From Pedobacter aquae (GTDB lineage: Bacteria; Bacteroidota; Bacteroidia; Sphingobacteriales; Sphingobacteriaceae): a stretch of 64,000 nt of DNA. Under the pieces are notes generated by a model. The model had not been told where the DNA came from. It saw only the letters and a list, made by a program, of their open reading frames with translations, and did no database searches. The stretch is taken from assembly GCF_008195825.1 (NCBI RefSeq), contig NZ_CP043329.1, positions 1-64,000 on the forward strand, read 5' to 3'. The position numbers were made by a program, and so were the translations under genes. Positions 1 to 11,974 of this stretch are shown here, one piece after another (positions within the stretch are counted from its first letter, which is position 1; every line of letters starts with the position of its first letter).

Positions 1-1428
1 ATGGAAAAAACGTGTACCCATGTTTGGGAAAACTGTCTTCAAATCATAAAGGATAATATCCCGAGCCAGAGTTTTAAGACCTGGTTTGAGCCTATAACCC
101 CACTAAGATTAGAAGGAAGTATTCTTACTATTCAGGTACCTAGTTTGTTCTTTTATGAATGGCTGGAAGAACATTATGTAGGTCTTTTAAGAAAGACAAT
201 TAAAAACCAGTTGGGCGACTCTGGCAGATTAGAATACAATATTGTTGTAGAAAAATCTTCGTCTCAGAAGCCTTACACTACAAATATTCCTTCAAGTGGT
301 AACGGGGCAGAAGGTAAAAACCAGTCTATCCCTATGCCTGTTGCTTTAAATAAGGATATCAAAAATCCTTTCGTAATCCCCGGATTAAAAAAGCTTCAGG
401 TAGACCCTCAGTTAAATCCAAATTATACTTTTGAGAATTTCATTGAAGGAGATTGTAACCGTTTGGCTCGCTCTGCAGGTTATGCCGTGGCAGCAAAGCC
501 AGGAGGTACCTCATTTAATCCTTTAATGATTTACGGAGGCGTAGGTTTAGGTAAAACTCACCTTGCACAAGCCATTGGTAATGAAATCAAAAGAAACATG
601 CCAGATAAATTGGTTATTTATGTTTCTTGCGAGAAATTTTGCCAGCAGTTTGTAGACTCATTAAAAAACAATACCATTAATGATTTTGTGAATTTCTATC
701 AAGCAATGGATGTCATCATCATGGATGATATACACAACTTTGCCGGAAAAGATAAAACACAAGATATTTTCTTCCATATCTTCAATCACTTACACCAATC
801 TGGTAAGCAATTAATCATCACTTCAGACAAAGCCCCTAAAGATTTAGCCGGTTTAGAAGAAAGATTGCTTTCAAGATTTAAGTGGGGTTTATCAGCAGAT
901 CTTTCTGTTCCTGATATTGAAACCCGTATGGCTATCCTGAAAAAGAAAATGTATCAAGATGGTATAGAGCTTCCAAATGATGTTATCGAGTACGTTGCCC
1001 ACAACATAGACAATAACGTTCGTGAGTTAGAAGGGGCAATGGTTTCTTTACTGGCGCAATCAACCTTAAATAAGAAAGAGATAGATATTTCGTTAGCTAA
1101 ACAAATGCTAAAGAATTTTATCAAAAATACCAGCAAAGAAATATCAATGGAGTATATCCAAAAACTGGTTTGCGAATATTTTGAAGTTCCGGTAGAGATG
1201 GTGAAATCAAAAACCAGAAAAAGAGAAATCGTTCAAGCTCGTCAAATTTCTATGTACTTGGCAAAAAGCCATACCAAAACATCATTAAAATCAATCGGAG
1301 CATTCTTTGGCGGTAGAGACCATTCAACCGTCATTTACGCTTGCCAAACCGTAGAAGACTTAATAGATACCGATAAGAAATTTAAAGCTTACGTTCACGA
1401 TATTCAGAAAAAGCTTAAAATGAGCTAA
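1..1428 (+). CDS. dnaA: Chromosomal replication initiator protein DnaA
   Basis: DnaA binds DnaA boxes at oriC as an ATP-dependent oligomer and opens the origin. The 475-residue product has the usual family length and all four domains: an N-terminal DnaB-interaction domain (about 1-90), a short variable linker, an AAA+ ATPase (about 140-350) and a C-terminal DNA-binding domain (about 380-475). Walker A GGVGLGKT is at residues 179-186, Walker B with MDDIH at 241-245, sensor I LIITSD at 271-276, and the DnaA signature GGRDHSTV near 437-444. The start codon is the first base of the window, so its promoter is not visible. A strong hairpin terminator follows 18 nt after the stop, so dnaA appears to be monocistronic. 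Confidence 0.98.
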   Translation: MEKTCTHVWENCLQIIKDNIPSQSFKTWFEPITPLRLEGSILTIQVPSLFFYEWLEEHYVGLLRKTIKNQLGDSGRLEYNIVVEKSSSQKPYTTNIPSSGNGAEGKNQSIPMPVALNKDIKNPFVIPGLKKLQVDPQLNPNYTFENFIEGDCNRLARSAGYAVAAKPGGTSFNPLMIYGGVGLGKTHLAQAIGNEIKRNMPDKLVIYVSCEKFCQQFVDSLKNNTINDFVNFYQAMDVIIMDDIHNFAGKDKTQDIFFHIFNHLHQSGKQLIITSDKAPKDLAGLEERLLSRFKWGLSADLSVPDIETRMAILKKKMYQDGIELPNDVIEYVAHNIDNNVRELEGAMVSLLAQSTLNKKEIDISLAKQMLKNFIKNTSKEISMEYIQKLVCEYFEVPVEMVKSKTRKREIVQARQISMYLAKSHTKTSLKSIGAFFGGRDHSTVIYACQTVEDLIDTDKKFKAYVHDIQKKLKMS

Positions 1429-1445
1429 CTTAAATTTTCTGAAGA

Positions 1446-1480
1446 AATCCCGTTAGGTACGCACTTAACGGGATTTTTTG
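1446..1480 (+). terminator. Rho-independent terminator of dnaA
   Basis: A perfect 10-bp stem (AATCCCGTTA at 1446-1455 pairing with 1466-1475) around a 10-nt loop runs directly into a T tract, 18 nt past the dnaA stop. Confidence 0.9.
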
Positions 1481-1503
1481 TTTCATTTTTCTGAAAAGGT
1501 AAT

Positions 1504-1567
1504 GTATTGCAGCTTCGGTAAAAACAGTCGGGTGGTAAAACCATCCCTTCGGGACTGTATGCAATAC
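1504..1567. repeat. Nested inverted-repeat element between dnaA and the Nudix gene
   Basis: Three nested palindromes share one axis. GTATTGCA (1504-1511) pairs with TGCAATAC (1560-1567). ACAGTC (1524-1529) pairs with GACTGT (1553-1558). An inner GGTGGT/ACCATC stem with one G-T pair has a 3-nt loop. The element is more GC-rich than its surroundings and contains no reading frame. There is no T tract beside it, so it is not a plain terminator. Function unknown; it could be a REP-like dispersed element or a structured RNA. The rest of the 1481-1686 gap shows nothing else recognisable. Confidence 0.6.
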
Positions 1568-1686
1568 TCCGTTGCTCCCATCCCGTTTATTTTACGCAGG
1601 CTTGTGCTGCTAGGTGTAAATTCTAAACTATAGTTTTTAATTTAACTAATCTTCTAATTTCAGCCCTCAAACTTCCGTTTAACAAC

Positions 1687-2238
1687 TTAACTCAATACCC
1701 CCATCTTCAAAAAAGCATACATCAATCCCGTAACATGTAAAGCTTGCGGGATTTCATTATTCAAAAGCATTTGTTTTACTTCATCAATACTATAAAATTC
1801 AATATCAATATCTTCATGTTCATCTAAATCCTGTTCCTGTACTTTTTTACCCCCTTTAGCCAAATAGCAATAAGTAACATTGTTAGAAGTAGCTGGGTTT
1901 GGGTAAATGGTAGAAACTAGTTCTAAATCTTCAAACAAATAGCCTGTTTCTTCCAAAAGTTCTCTTTTAGCAGCATCAGCAGGGTTCTCATCCCCATCTA
2001 TAACCCCACCCGGAATTTCTAACGAAATAATATCACCACTATGGCGATATTGCTTCACCATAATAACCTTTTCATCCTCAGTAATAGCCACAACATTAAC
2101 CCAATTAGGGTATTCTAAAACATAATATTCTTTAGCTATTCTGCCATCAGGTAGTTTGCATTCATCAACCCTTAAAGTTGCCCAAGGGCGCTTAACAATA
2201 TATTCAGAAGAGCAAGTCTCCCATTTTTCTATACTCAT
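1687..2238 (-). CDS. Nudix hydrolase, ADP-ribose pyrophosphatase-like
   Basis: Predicted to hydrolyse a nucleoside diphosphate linked to another moiety, most likely ADP-ribose or a related nucleotide sugar, in the cytoplasm. The 183-residue product carries a perfect Nudix box, Gx5Ex7REUxEExGU: G78, E84, R92-E93, E96-E97 and G99. The Glu residues bind the catalytic metal. The upstream strand VKQYRHSG and the box position fit the ADP-ribose pyrophosphatase (NudF-like) subgroup, but substrate cannot be fixed from sequence. The ATG lies only about 7 nt after the end of a terminator-like hairpin on the same strand, so expression may depend on read-through or on a promoter I could not identify. Confidence 0.9.
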   Translation of the reverse strand: MSIEKWETCSSEYIVKRPWATLRVDECKLPDGRIAKEYYVLEYPNWVNVVAITEDEKVIMVKQYRHSGDIISLEIPGGVIDGDENPADAAKRELLEETGYLFEDLELVSTIYPNPATSNNVTYCYLAKGGKKVQEQDLDEHEDIDIEFYSIDEVKQMLLNNEIPQALHVTGLMYAFLKMGVLS

Positions 2239-2245
2239 GCTATAA

Positions 2246-2275
2246 AAATAAAAAATCCCGAATTATTTCAGGATT
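2246..2275 (-). terminator. Terminator-like hairpin after the LemA/TPM operon
   Basis: Read on the minus strand, AATCC-GAA pairs with TTC-GGATT around a short AT loop and is followed by a long T-rich tract. It lies downstream of the LemA/TPM genes and their 8-bp repeat array. The T tract ends a few bases before the Nudix start codon, so it could also act as an attenuator for that gene. Confidence 0.7.
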
Positions 2276-2306
2276 CTATAAAACAATTTGTGCTAATATG
2301 TTTTGG

Positions 2307-2402
2307 CACCTAACCACCTAACCACCTAACCACCTAACCACCTAACCACCTAACCACCTAACCACCTAACCACCTAACCACCTAACCACCTAACCACCTA
2401 AC
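2307..2402. repeat. Tandem repeat, 12 perfect copies of an 8-bp unit
   Basis: The unit CACCTAAC is repeated 12 times without a mismatch, ending 3 bp before the stop codon of the minus-strand TPM gene. On the minus strand it reads GTTAGGTG, so that strand carries regularly spaced GG pairs separated by TTA and T. The array is noncoding and falls in the 3' untranslated region of the LemA/TPM transcript. Confidence 0.97.
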
Positions 2403-2404
2403 CA

Positions 2405-3100
2405 CTACCAACTACCACTACTTCCGCCTCCACCAAAACTTCCACCACCAAATCCACCGAAGCCGCCGCCTCCGCCACCAAATCCACCTGATGAGCCACC
2501 GCCCCAACCGCTATTTCCTCCTCTACCCATACCAGCCAACATAGACCACCAAACTAAATCAGCAGCACCTCTTCCTCCAATCACGCTTCTTCCGCCATTT
2601 CCTCCGCCACCTTTACTCACGCCTAAAATAATAATGACTATAATAACCAATATCACCAAGCCTATAGGGAAACCACGTCCTTTACCTTTTATCGGTTTAT
2701 CATTTTTATACTCACCTTTAGTGTAAGCAATAATAGCATTTGTTGCAGCATCTAAGCCCTCAAAATAGCGTTCTTGCTTAAAATTAGGTTTAATTTCATT
2801 TTCAATAATCCTCTTAGTTATAGCATCTGGCAAAGCGCCTTCCATGCCATAACCAGTTTGTATAGTTATTTTTCTATCTCCTAAAGAAGCTAATAAAACA
2901 ACCCCAGTGTTTTTTTCTTTGCCACCAACACCCCAAGCTCTGCCCAATTGGTAAGCATAATCATTAACCTCATATCCATCTAAAGATTTTATTATAACCA
3001 CCGTTACCTGTATAGATGTAGAGTCATCAAAGGCAACAAGTTTTTGTTCTAAATGGTTAATTTGTTCTGGTGATAAGGTACCTGTATAGTCATTTACCAA
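2405..3100 (-). CDS. TPM-domain protein (YgcG-like) with Gly-rich tail; N-terminus probably frameshifted
   Basis: The TPM domain (about residues 1-135 of this frame) is a periplasmic/extracytoplasmic fold usually found beside LemA. It is followed by a membrane segment (about 144-163) and a long Gly/Ser-rich tail ending SSGSW, as in YgcG-type proteins. The only permitted start in this frame is a TTG at 3098-3100, which would give no signal peptide. The frame stays open upstream and encodes a good hydrophobic leader ending in SGFTQ, but the only ATG (3181-3183) is one base out of phase. One extra A in the six-A run after it would restore an MKKILLLILI-type signal peptide and a 259-residue protein (2405-3183). 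A true mutation or a consensus error are both possible. Confidence 0.82.
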   Translation of the reverse strand: MVNDYTGTLSPEQINHLEQKLVAFDDSTSIQVTVVIIKSLDGYEVNDYAYQLGRAWGVGGKEKNTGVVLLASLGDRKITIQTGYGMEGALPDAITKRIIENEIKPNFKQERYFEGLDAATNAIIAYTKGEYKNDKPIKGKGRGFPIGLVILVIIVIIILGVSKGGGGNGGRSVIGGRGAADLVWWSMLAGMGRGGNSGWGGGSSGGFGGGGGGFGGFGGGSFGGGGSSGSW

Positions 3101-3193
3101 AGTACTAGGCTGCGCTGGAAAATTTTGAGTAAATCCCGAAAAAGTAAAAAGAGTAATCAGAATTAATAAAAGTATTTTTTCATTTTTTACGGG

Positions 3194-3622
3194 TTATTTC
3201 AAGAAAACAATATCATCAGATAGCTCATTTGTGTCATTATCAGCATATGGAAAAAACTTTTTCAGTTGTTTACCTGCTTCAATAATCCCAACACTTAAAC
3301 CTTCGGCAATATCTCCATTTTTAAATTGTTCAAGCATTAACTCTTTAGTGCTATCCCAAAAATTGTTAGGCACTAAGCTATTAATTCCGCTATCGCCAAT
3401 AATGGCAAATTTATGATCCTCTATAGCTAAATAAATAAGTACTCCATTTTTAAGTCTAGTCTTATCCATTTCTAGATCAAAAAAACAGGCAATAGCTCTT
3501 TCATAAGCATCTATAGCACAATTTTTTTCTAAGCAAACCCTTATTTCTCCAGAGGTTGCTTTCTCTGCCCATTCTATAGAATGCTTAATTTTTTCTTGGT
3601 CCTTATCAGATAACTGTGGCAT
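3194..3622 (-). CDS. TPM-domain protein, short cytoplasmic-type
   Basis: A 142-residue protein made almost entirely of one TPM domain: the N-terminal SGEIRV segment, the central NGVLIYLAIEDHKFAIIGD strand pair and the C-terminal helix preceding KKFFP are recognisable. It has no signal peptide or membrane segment. It lies between lemA and the Gly-rich TPM gene on the same strand, with the apparent start of the next gene only about 10 nt beyond its stop, which indicates one lemA-TPM-TPM operon. This trio recurs widely in Bacteroidota. The biochemical role is not established; an envelope-associated function is inferred from LemA and YgcG. Confidence 0.85.
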   Translation of the reverse strand: MPQLSDKDQEKIKHSIEWAEKATSGEIRVCLEKNCAIDAYERAIACFFDLEMDKTRLKNGVLIYLAIEDHKFAIIGDSGINSLVPNNFWDSTKELMLEQFKNGDIAEGLSVGIIEAGKQLKKFFPYADNDTNELSDDIVFLK

Positions 3623-3697
3623 TTTAAACCAATTAGATGTATGTGAATATAAAACGTGAGTTTCTATTTAGAAACTCACGCCAATTTATTTTGAAGC

Positions 3698-4276
3698 TTA
3701 GAACTTTACTTCTGGTGCTTTATCAGCACCAGCTTCTGCTGCAAAGCTTCCTTTTGCTGTAAAACCAAACATACCAGCAAAAATATTATTAGGGAAAGTC
3801 CTAATATTGGTGTTGTATTCTTGTACAGCTTGGTTAAAATCTCTTCTGGCAACAGTAATTCTGTTTTCTGTCCCTTCAAGCTGTGCCTGTAACTCTAAAA
3901 AGTTTTGGTTAGCTTTTAATTCAGGGTATTGCTCAGAAACAACCATTAATCTTCCTAGTGCTTGAGATAACTGTCCTTGTGAAGCTTGAAACTTCTGTAA
4001 AGTTTCTGGTGTTAATTTAGTAGGGTCAATTTGTACAGAAGTAGCTTTTGCTCTAGCTTCAATCACTTGCGTAAGTGTTTCTTTTTCAAAATTAGAAACT
4101 CCTTTTACTGTATTTACCAAATTAGGTATTAAGTCTGCTCTTCTTTGGTACTGGTTTTCAACCTCACCCCATTGCGCTTTAACTTTTTCATCTAATTTAA
4201 CAGAACTATTGTAACCGCAAGAACTTAATGATGTTGCAATAACAACTGCAAGAAATCCATAAAGTAATTTTTTCAT
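3698..4276 (-). CDS. LemA family lipoprotein
   Basis: LemA-family proteins are envelope proteins with a predicted helical bundle and no firmly established activity. The 192-residue product begins with a short signal peptide ending in the lipobox LSSC (Cys20), so it is probably a lipoprotein. The family signature QYQRRADLIPNLVNTVKG follows at about 43-60, and the helical core runs to about residue 170. It is the first gene of an operon with two TPM-domain genes. The gap to the divergent FAD-dependent oxidoreductase gene is short, so the two promoters must lie close together. Confidence 0.93.
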   Translation of the reverse strand: MKKLLYGFLAVVIATSLSSCGYNSSVKLDEKVKAQWGEVENQYQRRADLIPNLVNTVKGVSNFEKETLTQVIEARAKATSVQIDPTKLTPETLQKFQASQGQLSQALGRLMVVSEQYPELKANQNFLELQAQLEGTENRITVARRDFNQAVQEYNTNIRTFPNNIFAGMFGFTAKGSFAAEAGADKAPEVKF

Positions 4277-4327
4277 TTTTCGTTTTTTTAATTTTTTTTC
4301 AATTTAATGTTTAGATTTCAATTTTCA

Positions 4328-4335
4328 TACCTTTG
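4328..4335 (+). promoter_or_regulatory. Bacteroidota -7 element, FAD-dependent oxidoreductase gene
   Basis: TACCTTTG matches the TAnnTTTG -7 consensus. It lies 33 nt before the ATG at 4369. An in-frame TTG at 4333 falls inside this element, which argues against using that TTG as the start. I see no clear -33 TTTG at the usual distance. Confidence 0.65.
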
Positions 4336-4368
4336 TTACAATTTGGGATAAATACCCGACAAAATAGC

Positions 4369-5934
4369 ATGAAAAAGGAAATAGAAATTGTTGTCCTTCC
4401 GGATGATATTGATAATCAAGACAAAATTTTATCTCTGATTTTAAATCAGGCTTCTTTAAAAAAAGCCGATTTAAGCCATTTTAATATCAGAAAGCGCTCT
4501 ATAGATGCTCGTGGAAAGCAAGTAGTATTTCGTTTAAAAGTAGAGCTATACATTAAAGAAACACCTTCTTTAACCATCCAAAATATAAAGTATCAAAATG
4601 TCAGTAACGCTAAACCTGTAATTGTGGTAGGTGCTGGTCCTGCTGGTTTATTCGCTGCATTAAGATTAATCGAACTCGGCTTAAAACCAATTGTTTTAGA
4701 AAGAGGAAAAGACGTTAAACAAAGACGTAGAGATCTCGCAGATATCAACAAACAAGGTTTAGTAAACCCCGATTCTAATTATTGTTATGGCGAAGGTGGA
4801 GCTGGAACTTATTCTGATGGTAAATTATATACGCGTTCTAACAAAAGAGGCGATGTTAATAAGATGTTGCAAATTTTTGTCGATCATGGCGCAACAAACG
4901 ATATTTTGATAGATGCAAGACCGCATATCGGGACAAATAAGTTACCTCAAATTATAGTATCTATCAGAGAAACCATACTAAATAATGGAGGCGAAATTCA
5001 TTTTAATACCAAACTAACAGATTTAGATTATAAAGGCGGGAAAATCAGAAAAGTATCTACCAATCATGGTGAAATCACTACCGATTCCCTTGTTCTAGCA
5101 ACCGGGCATTCTGCCAGAGATATTTACTACCTACTTAGAGAAAAAGGTATTTTAGTGGAAGCCAAGCCTTTTGCTTTGGGAGTTCGTATAGAGCACCCTC
5201 AGCAAATCATAGATAGCTTGCAATACCACTGCGATATCAGACATCCTAATTTACCTCCTTCTTATTATAGTTTAGTAGAACAGATTGAAAATCGTGGTGT
5301 ATTTTCTTTTTGTATGTGCCCAGGTGGTATTATTGCGCCTTGCGCTACTGATCATGAAGAAATTGTTGTTAACGGTTGGAGCCCTTCTAAAAGGAACAAT
5401 CCTTTTGCAAATTCAGGCACCGTAGTACAAATCAATATAGAGGATGTAAAAGGTGCCGCTGACGATCCTTTCAAAATGCTTAATTTTCAATCAGAAATAG
5501 AAAAACTAGCATTTAAAATAGGAGGAGGAGATCTTAAAGCACCAGCACAAAGAATGGTTGATTTTGTTGAAAGGAAGATTTCTAATACTTTACCAGATAA
5601 TTCATACCTACCAGGGCTAACGTCTTCAAGTTTAGACGATGTTTTACCACCAATGGTCGCCAATAGATTAAGAAAGGCACTTCCTGTTTTTGGGGGTAAA
5701 ATGTTCAATAGAGATAAGAACGTAGGATATTATACTAACGAAGCAGTTTTAGTAGGGGTAGAGTCAAGAACATCATCTCCAGTAAGAATTCCAAGAGATA
5801 AGGAAACTTTACAGCATCCCCAGGTTAAAGGTCTTTTCCCTTGTGCCGAGGGTGCTGGTTATGCGGGTGGTATAATTTCTGCTGCAATAGATGGTCAGGC
5901 TTGCGCCGATGCAGTATTCAATTTCTTAAAATAA
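4369..5934 (+). CDS. FAD-dependent dehydrogenase (COG2509-type)
   Basis: A cytoplasmic flavoprotein of unknown substrate. An N-terminal domain of about 80 residues precedes a Rossmann FAD-binding motif VVGAGPAG at about 86-93. The family-typical CYGEGGAGTYSDGKLYTR follows, and the C-terminal segment CAEGAGYAGGI contributes to FAD binding. Length (521 residues) is normal for this uncharacterised family. I chose the ATG at 4369 (MKKEIEIVV) because the alternative upstream TTG lies inside the promoter -7 element. The CoA-binding gene begins 5 nt after the stop, so the two are probably cotranscribed. Confidence 0.92.
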   Translation: MKKEIEIVVLPDDIDNQDKILSLILNQASLKKADLSHFNIRKRSIDARGKQVVFRLKVELYIKETPSLTIQNIKYQNVSNAKPVIVVGAGPAGLFAALRLIELGLKPIVLERGKDVKQRRRDLADINKQGLVNPDSNYCYGEGGAGTYSDGKLYTRSNKRGDVNKMLQIFVDHGATNDILIDARPHIGTNKLPQIIVSIRETILNNGGEIHFNTKLTDLDYKGGKIRKVSTNHGEITTDSLVLATGHSARDIYYLLREKGILVEAKPFALGVRIEHPQQIIDSLQYHCDIRHPNLPPSYYSLVEQIENRGVFSFCMCPGGIIAPCATDHEEIVVNGWSPSKRNNPFANSGTVVQINIEDVKGAADDPFKMLNFQSEIEKLAFKIGGGDLKAPAQRMVDFVERKISNTLPDNSYLPGLTSSSLDDVLPPMVANRLRKALPVFGGKMFNRDKNVGYYTNEAVLVGVESRTSSPVRIPRDKETLQHPQVKGLFPCAEGAGYAGGIISAAIDGQACADAVFNFLK

Positions 5935-5939
5935 TCAAC

Positions 5940-6299
5940 ATGAAAAAGACTTTAATCGTAGGTGCTACACCTAATCCTTCAAGATATGCCTACTTGGCCG
6001 CTAATAAATTGGTTGCTCATGGCCACGAAATTATAAACGTGGGCATCAAAAGTGGCGAAGTAGCCGGTCAGCCCATAGAAAAGCCCGAAAAAATTCATAC
6101 TGATATCGATACAATTACAATGTATGTAGGTGCTGCAAATCAACCTGATTTATACGATTACATATTAAAAACAAATCCGAAACGTATTATTTTTAATCCT
6201 GGTTCAGAAAATCCCGAGCTGGAAGAGCTCGCTTTAGAGAAAGGAATTGCTACAGAAGAAGCTTGTACTTTAGTATTATTAAGTACTAACGCTTATTAA
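5940..6299 (+). CDS. CoA-binding domain protein (YccU-like)
   Basis: A single-domain Rossmann-fold protein of 119 residues, of the CoA_binding_2 type. It starts MKKTLIVGATPNPSRYAY, and the conserved C-terminal region with NPGSENPELE and EEACTLVLL is present. It resembles the CoA-binding part of succinyl-CoA synthetase alpha but has no catalytic partner domain. The reading frame extends further upstream inside the preceding gene, but the ATG at 5940 gives the conserved N-terminus. It lies 5 nt after the FAD-dependent oxidoreductase gene, which supports a two-gene transcript. Function unknown. Confidence 0.9.
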   Translation: MKKTLIVGATPNPSRYAYLAANKLVAHGHEIINVGIKSGEVAGQPIEKPEKIHTDIDTITMYVGAANQPDLYDYILKTNPKRIIFNPGSENPELEELALEKGIATEEACTLVLLSTNAY

Positions 6300-6385
6300 T
6301 TTCTATAAGGGATATAGCTTTTTTAAACTTTTTCTATAAGATATACAGTGAGTTATGATTAAGGGATAAAAAAGGGTATAAAGTA

Positions 6386-6417
6386 TTTGTGAGAGAAGAA
6401 AAAGATATGCACCTTTG
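6386..6417 (+). promoter_or_regulatory. rRNA operon promoter P1
   Basis: TTTG at 6386-6389, a 20-nt spacer, then CACCTTTG (one mismatch to TAnnTTTG) at 6410-6417. The predicted transcript begins near CAG-CCC-GCAA-GGG, a 3-bp stem with a GCAA tetraloop at 6421-6430. Confidence 0.75.
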
Positions 6418-6508
6418 CAGCCCGCAAGGGGGGAAAGGTTGACATAAGTTAGAGGGAATAATGAGAGAGAGAAAGAAAAGAAGGGGTTAAAAATTATTTT
6501 CAAAAACA

Positions 6509-6540
6509 TTTGGATATTAGGAGTTGGATAATTACCTTTG
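6509..6540 (+). promoter_or_regulatory. rRNA operon promoter P2
   Basis: TTTG at 6509-6512, a 20-nt spacer, then a perfect TACCTTTG at 6533-6540. The predicted transcript start is followed by CCCC-GAAA-GGGG (6544-6555), a GNRA tetraloop hairpin like the one after P1. The rest of the 6300-6767 gap is rRNA leader. Confidence 0.85.
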
Positions 6541-6665
6541 CAGCCCCGAAAGGGGAAAGAGTTACAGCGATTGTAATTTTAAGACAAGACAAAATAGAAA
6601 TACTAAGTAGATAAGTAATTATCGAAATAGGAATAAAAGTTGATCCGAGATGGTGAGGCGCAAAA

Positions 6666-6693
6666 GTTCTTTAAAAAGATATCATATAACGTA
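6666..6693 (+). promoter_or_regulatory. boxA-like site and 5' half of 16S processing stem
   Basis: GTTCTTTAAAAA (6666-6677) resembles the rRNA antitermination boxA. CATATAACGTA (6683-6693) is exactly complementary to 8319-8329 downstream of 16S and would form the stem that RNase III normally cuts to release pre-16S RNA. Confidence 0.7.
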
Positions 6694-6767
6694 GCGACAC
6701 TGAGAGATCAGTAACCTAGAGACGGAAGAAAACAAATATTAACGAAAGTTAGTATCAAACTACATTA

Positions 6768-8291
<1,524 letters not shown>

Positions 8292-8318
8292 AGAGAAGTC
8301 GAAAGGTTTTTAAGTTGT

Positions 8319-8329
8319 TACGTTATATG
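8319..8329 (+). other. 3' half of 16S processing stem
   Basis: TACGTTATATG is the exact reverse complement of 6683-6693 in the leader, giving an 11-bp stem that brackets 16S rRNA. Confidence 0.7.
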
Positions 8330-8405
8330 TATATTTTTTTATAAAAGGAAATGAACCTGAAGAGATGAGAATCGGTGGTTCTACCGATGAGGTAAGGGGA
8401 TAGAA

Positions 8406-8479
8406 AGTCTCGTAGCTCAGTTGGTTAGAGCACTACACTGATAATGTAGGGGTCAGCAGTTCAAATCTGCTCGAGACTA
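8406..8479 (+). tRNA. tRNA-Ile (GAT)
   Basis: A 74-nt cloverleaf. Acceptor strands AGTCTCG and CGAGACT pair over 7 bp, a D-arm begins GCTC, anticodon GAT is at 8440-8442, and the T-arm carries GTTCAAATC. CCA is not fully encoded. It occupies the usual position in the 16S-23S spacer. Confidence 0.96.
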
Positions 8480-8567
8480 CAAGAGAGAAGTTAAAGAGTT
8501 AAGATAAGAGTCTATGTAATAGACTTTAAATAACTGTAAAGACGATAACTCAAAAAACATCTTTAAA

Positions 8568-8641
8568 GGGGGATTAGCTCAGCTGGCTAGAGCACCTGCC
8601 TTGCACGCAGGGGGTCAACGGTTCGAATCCGTTATTCTCCA
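8568..8641 (+). tRNA. tRNA-Ala (TGC)
   Basis: A 74-nt cloverleaf with acceptor GGGGGAT/ATTCTCC (including G-U pairs), anticodon TGC at 8602-8604, T-arm GTTCGAATC and discriminator A. It is the second tRNA of the usual Ile-Ala pair in the rRNA spacer. Confidence 0.96.
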
Positions 8642-8687
8642 CGTTTAAGTAAAAGTAGCATACGCAATGTAAACTACAGCTTAAAAA

Positions 8688-8700
8688 AGTTCTTTGACAT
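8688..8700 (+). promoter_or_regulatory. boxA-like antitermination site before 23S rRNA
   Basis: AGTTCTTTGACAT matches the motif commonly seen before 23S in Bacteroidota rRNA operons. The adjacent 8697-8727 is partly complementary to 11670-11710 beyond 23S and probably forms the 23S processing stem. Confidence 0.6.
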
Positions 8701-8771
8701 ATTGGAAGAAGTTATTGAAAGAGAAGACAACAGGTAGAGACATCTACGCTTGTATGTAATCATACAAGAAA

Positions 8772-11645
<2,874 letters not shown>

Positions 11646-11803
11646 GAAACAGATAGATAAAAATCAAACTGTTGTTTTCTCGAACAATATCTTCTTTCAA
11701 TAATATGTCATTGTTGTATGTTTTGAGTTATAAGTAATAGGTTAAAAGTTGATAAACTGATAACTAGCAACTATTAACTGAGAAACGAATCAACATAAAG
11801 ATA

Positions 11804-11915
<112 letters not shown>

Positions 11916-11934
11916 TTTTATTAATCAATAAACT

Positions 11935-11974
11935 AAAAAGCTCTTGATAGAAATGTCAAGAGCTTTTTGCTTTT
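11935..11974 (+). terminator. Terminator of the rRNA operon
   Basis: A perfect 13-bp stem (11935-11947 with 11956-11968) with an 8-nt loop, ending in a T-rich tract. From 11975 to 12195 I see no gene, only an AT-rich stretch with an imperfect direct repeat (GATTG-nn-AATCCTAATAT, near 11981 and 12055). Confidence 0.93.

Noticed and set aside
1429-1686. Replication origin in the gap after dnaA
   Set aside because: I found no cluster of TTATCCACA-type DnaA boxes or an AT-rich unwinding array here; the origin may lie before the window start.
2307-2402. Possible CRISPR array at the 8-bp repeats
   Set aside because: The repeats are contiguous with no spacers and the unit is far too short; no cas genes are near.
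4333-4368. TTG at 4333 as start of the FAD-dependent oxidoreductase gene
   Set aside because: It falls within the TACCTTTG promoter element; the ATG at 4369 gives the conserved N-terminus. The same reasoning rejects the TTG at 20532 for sucD.
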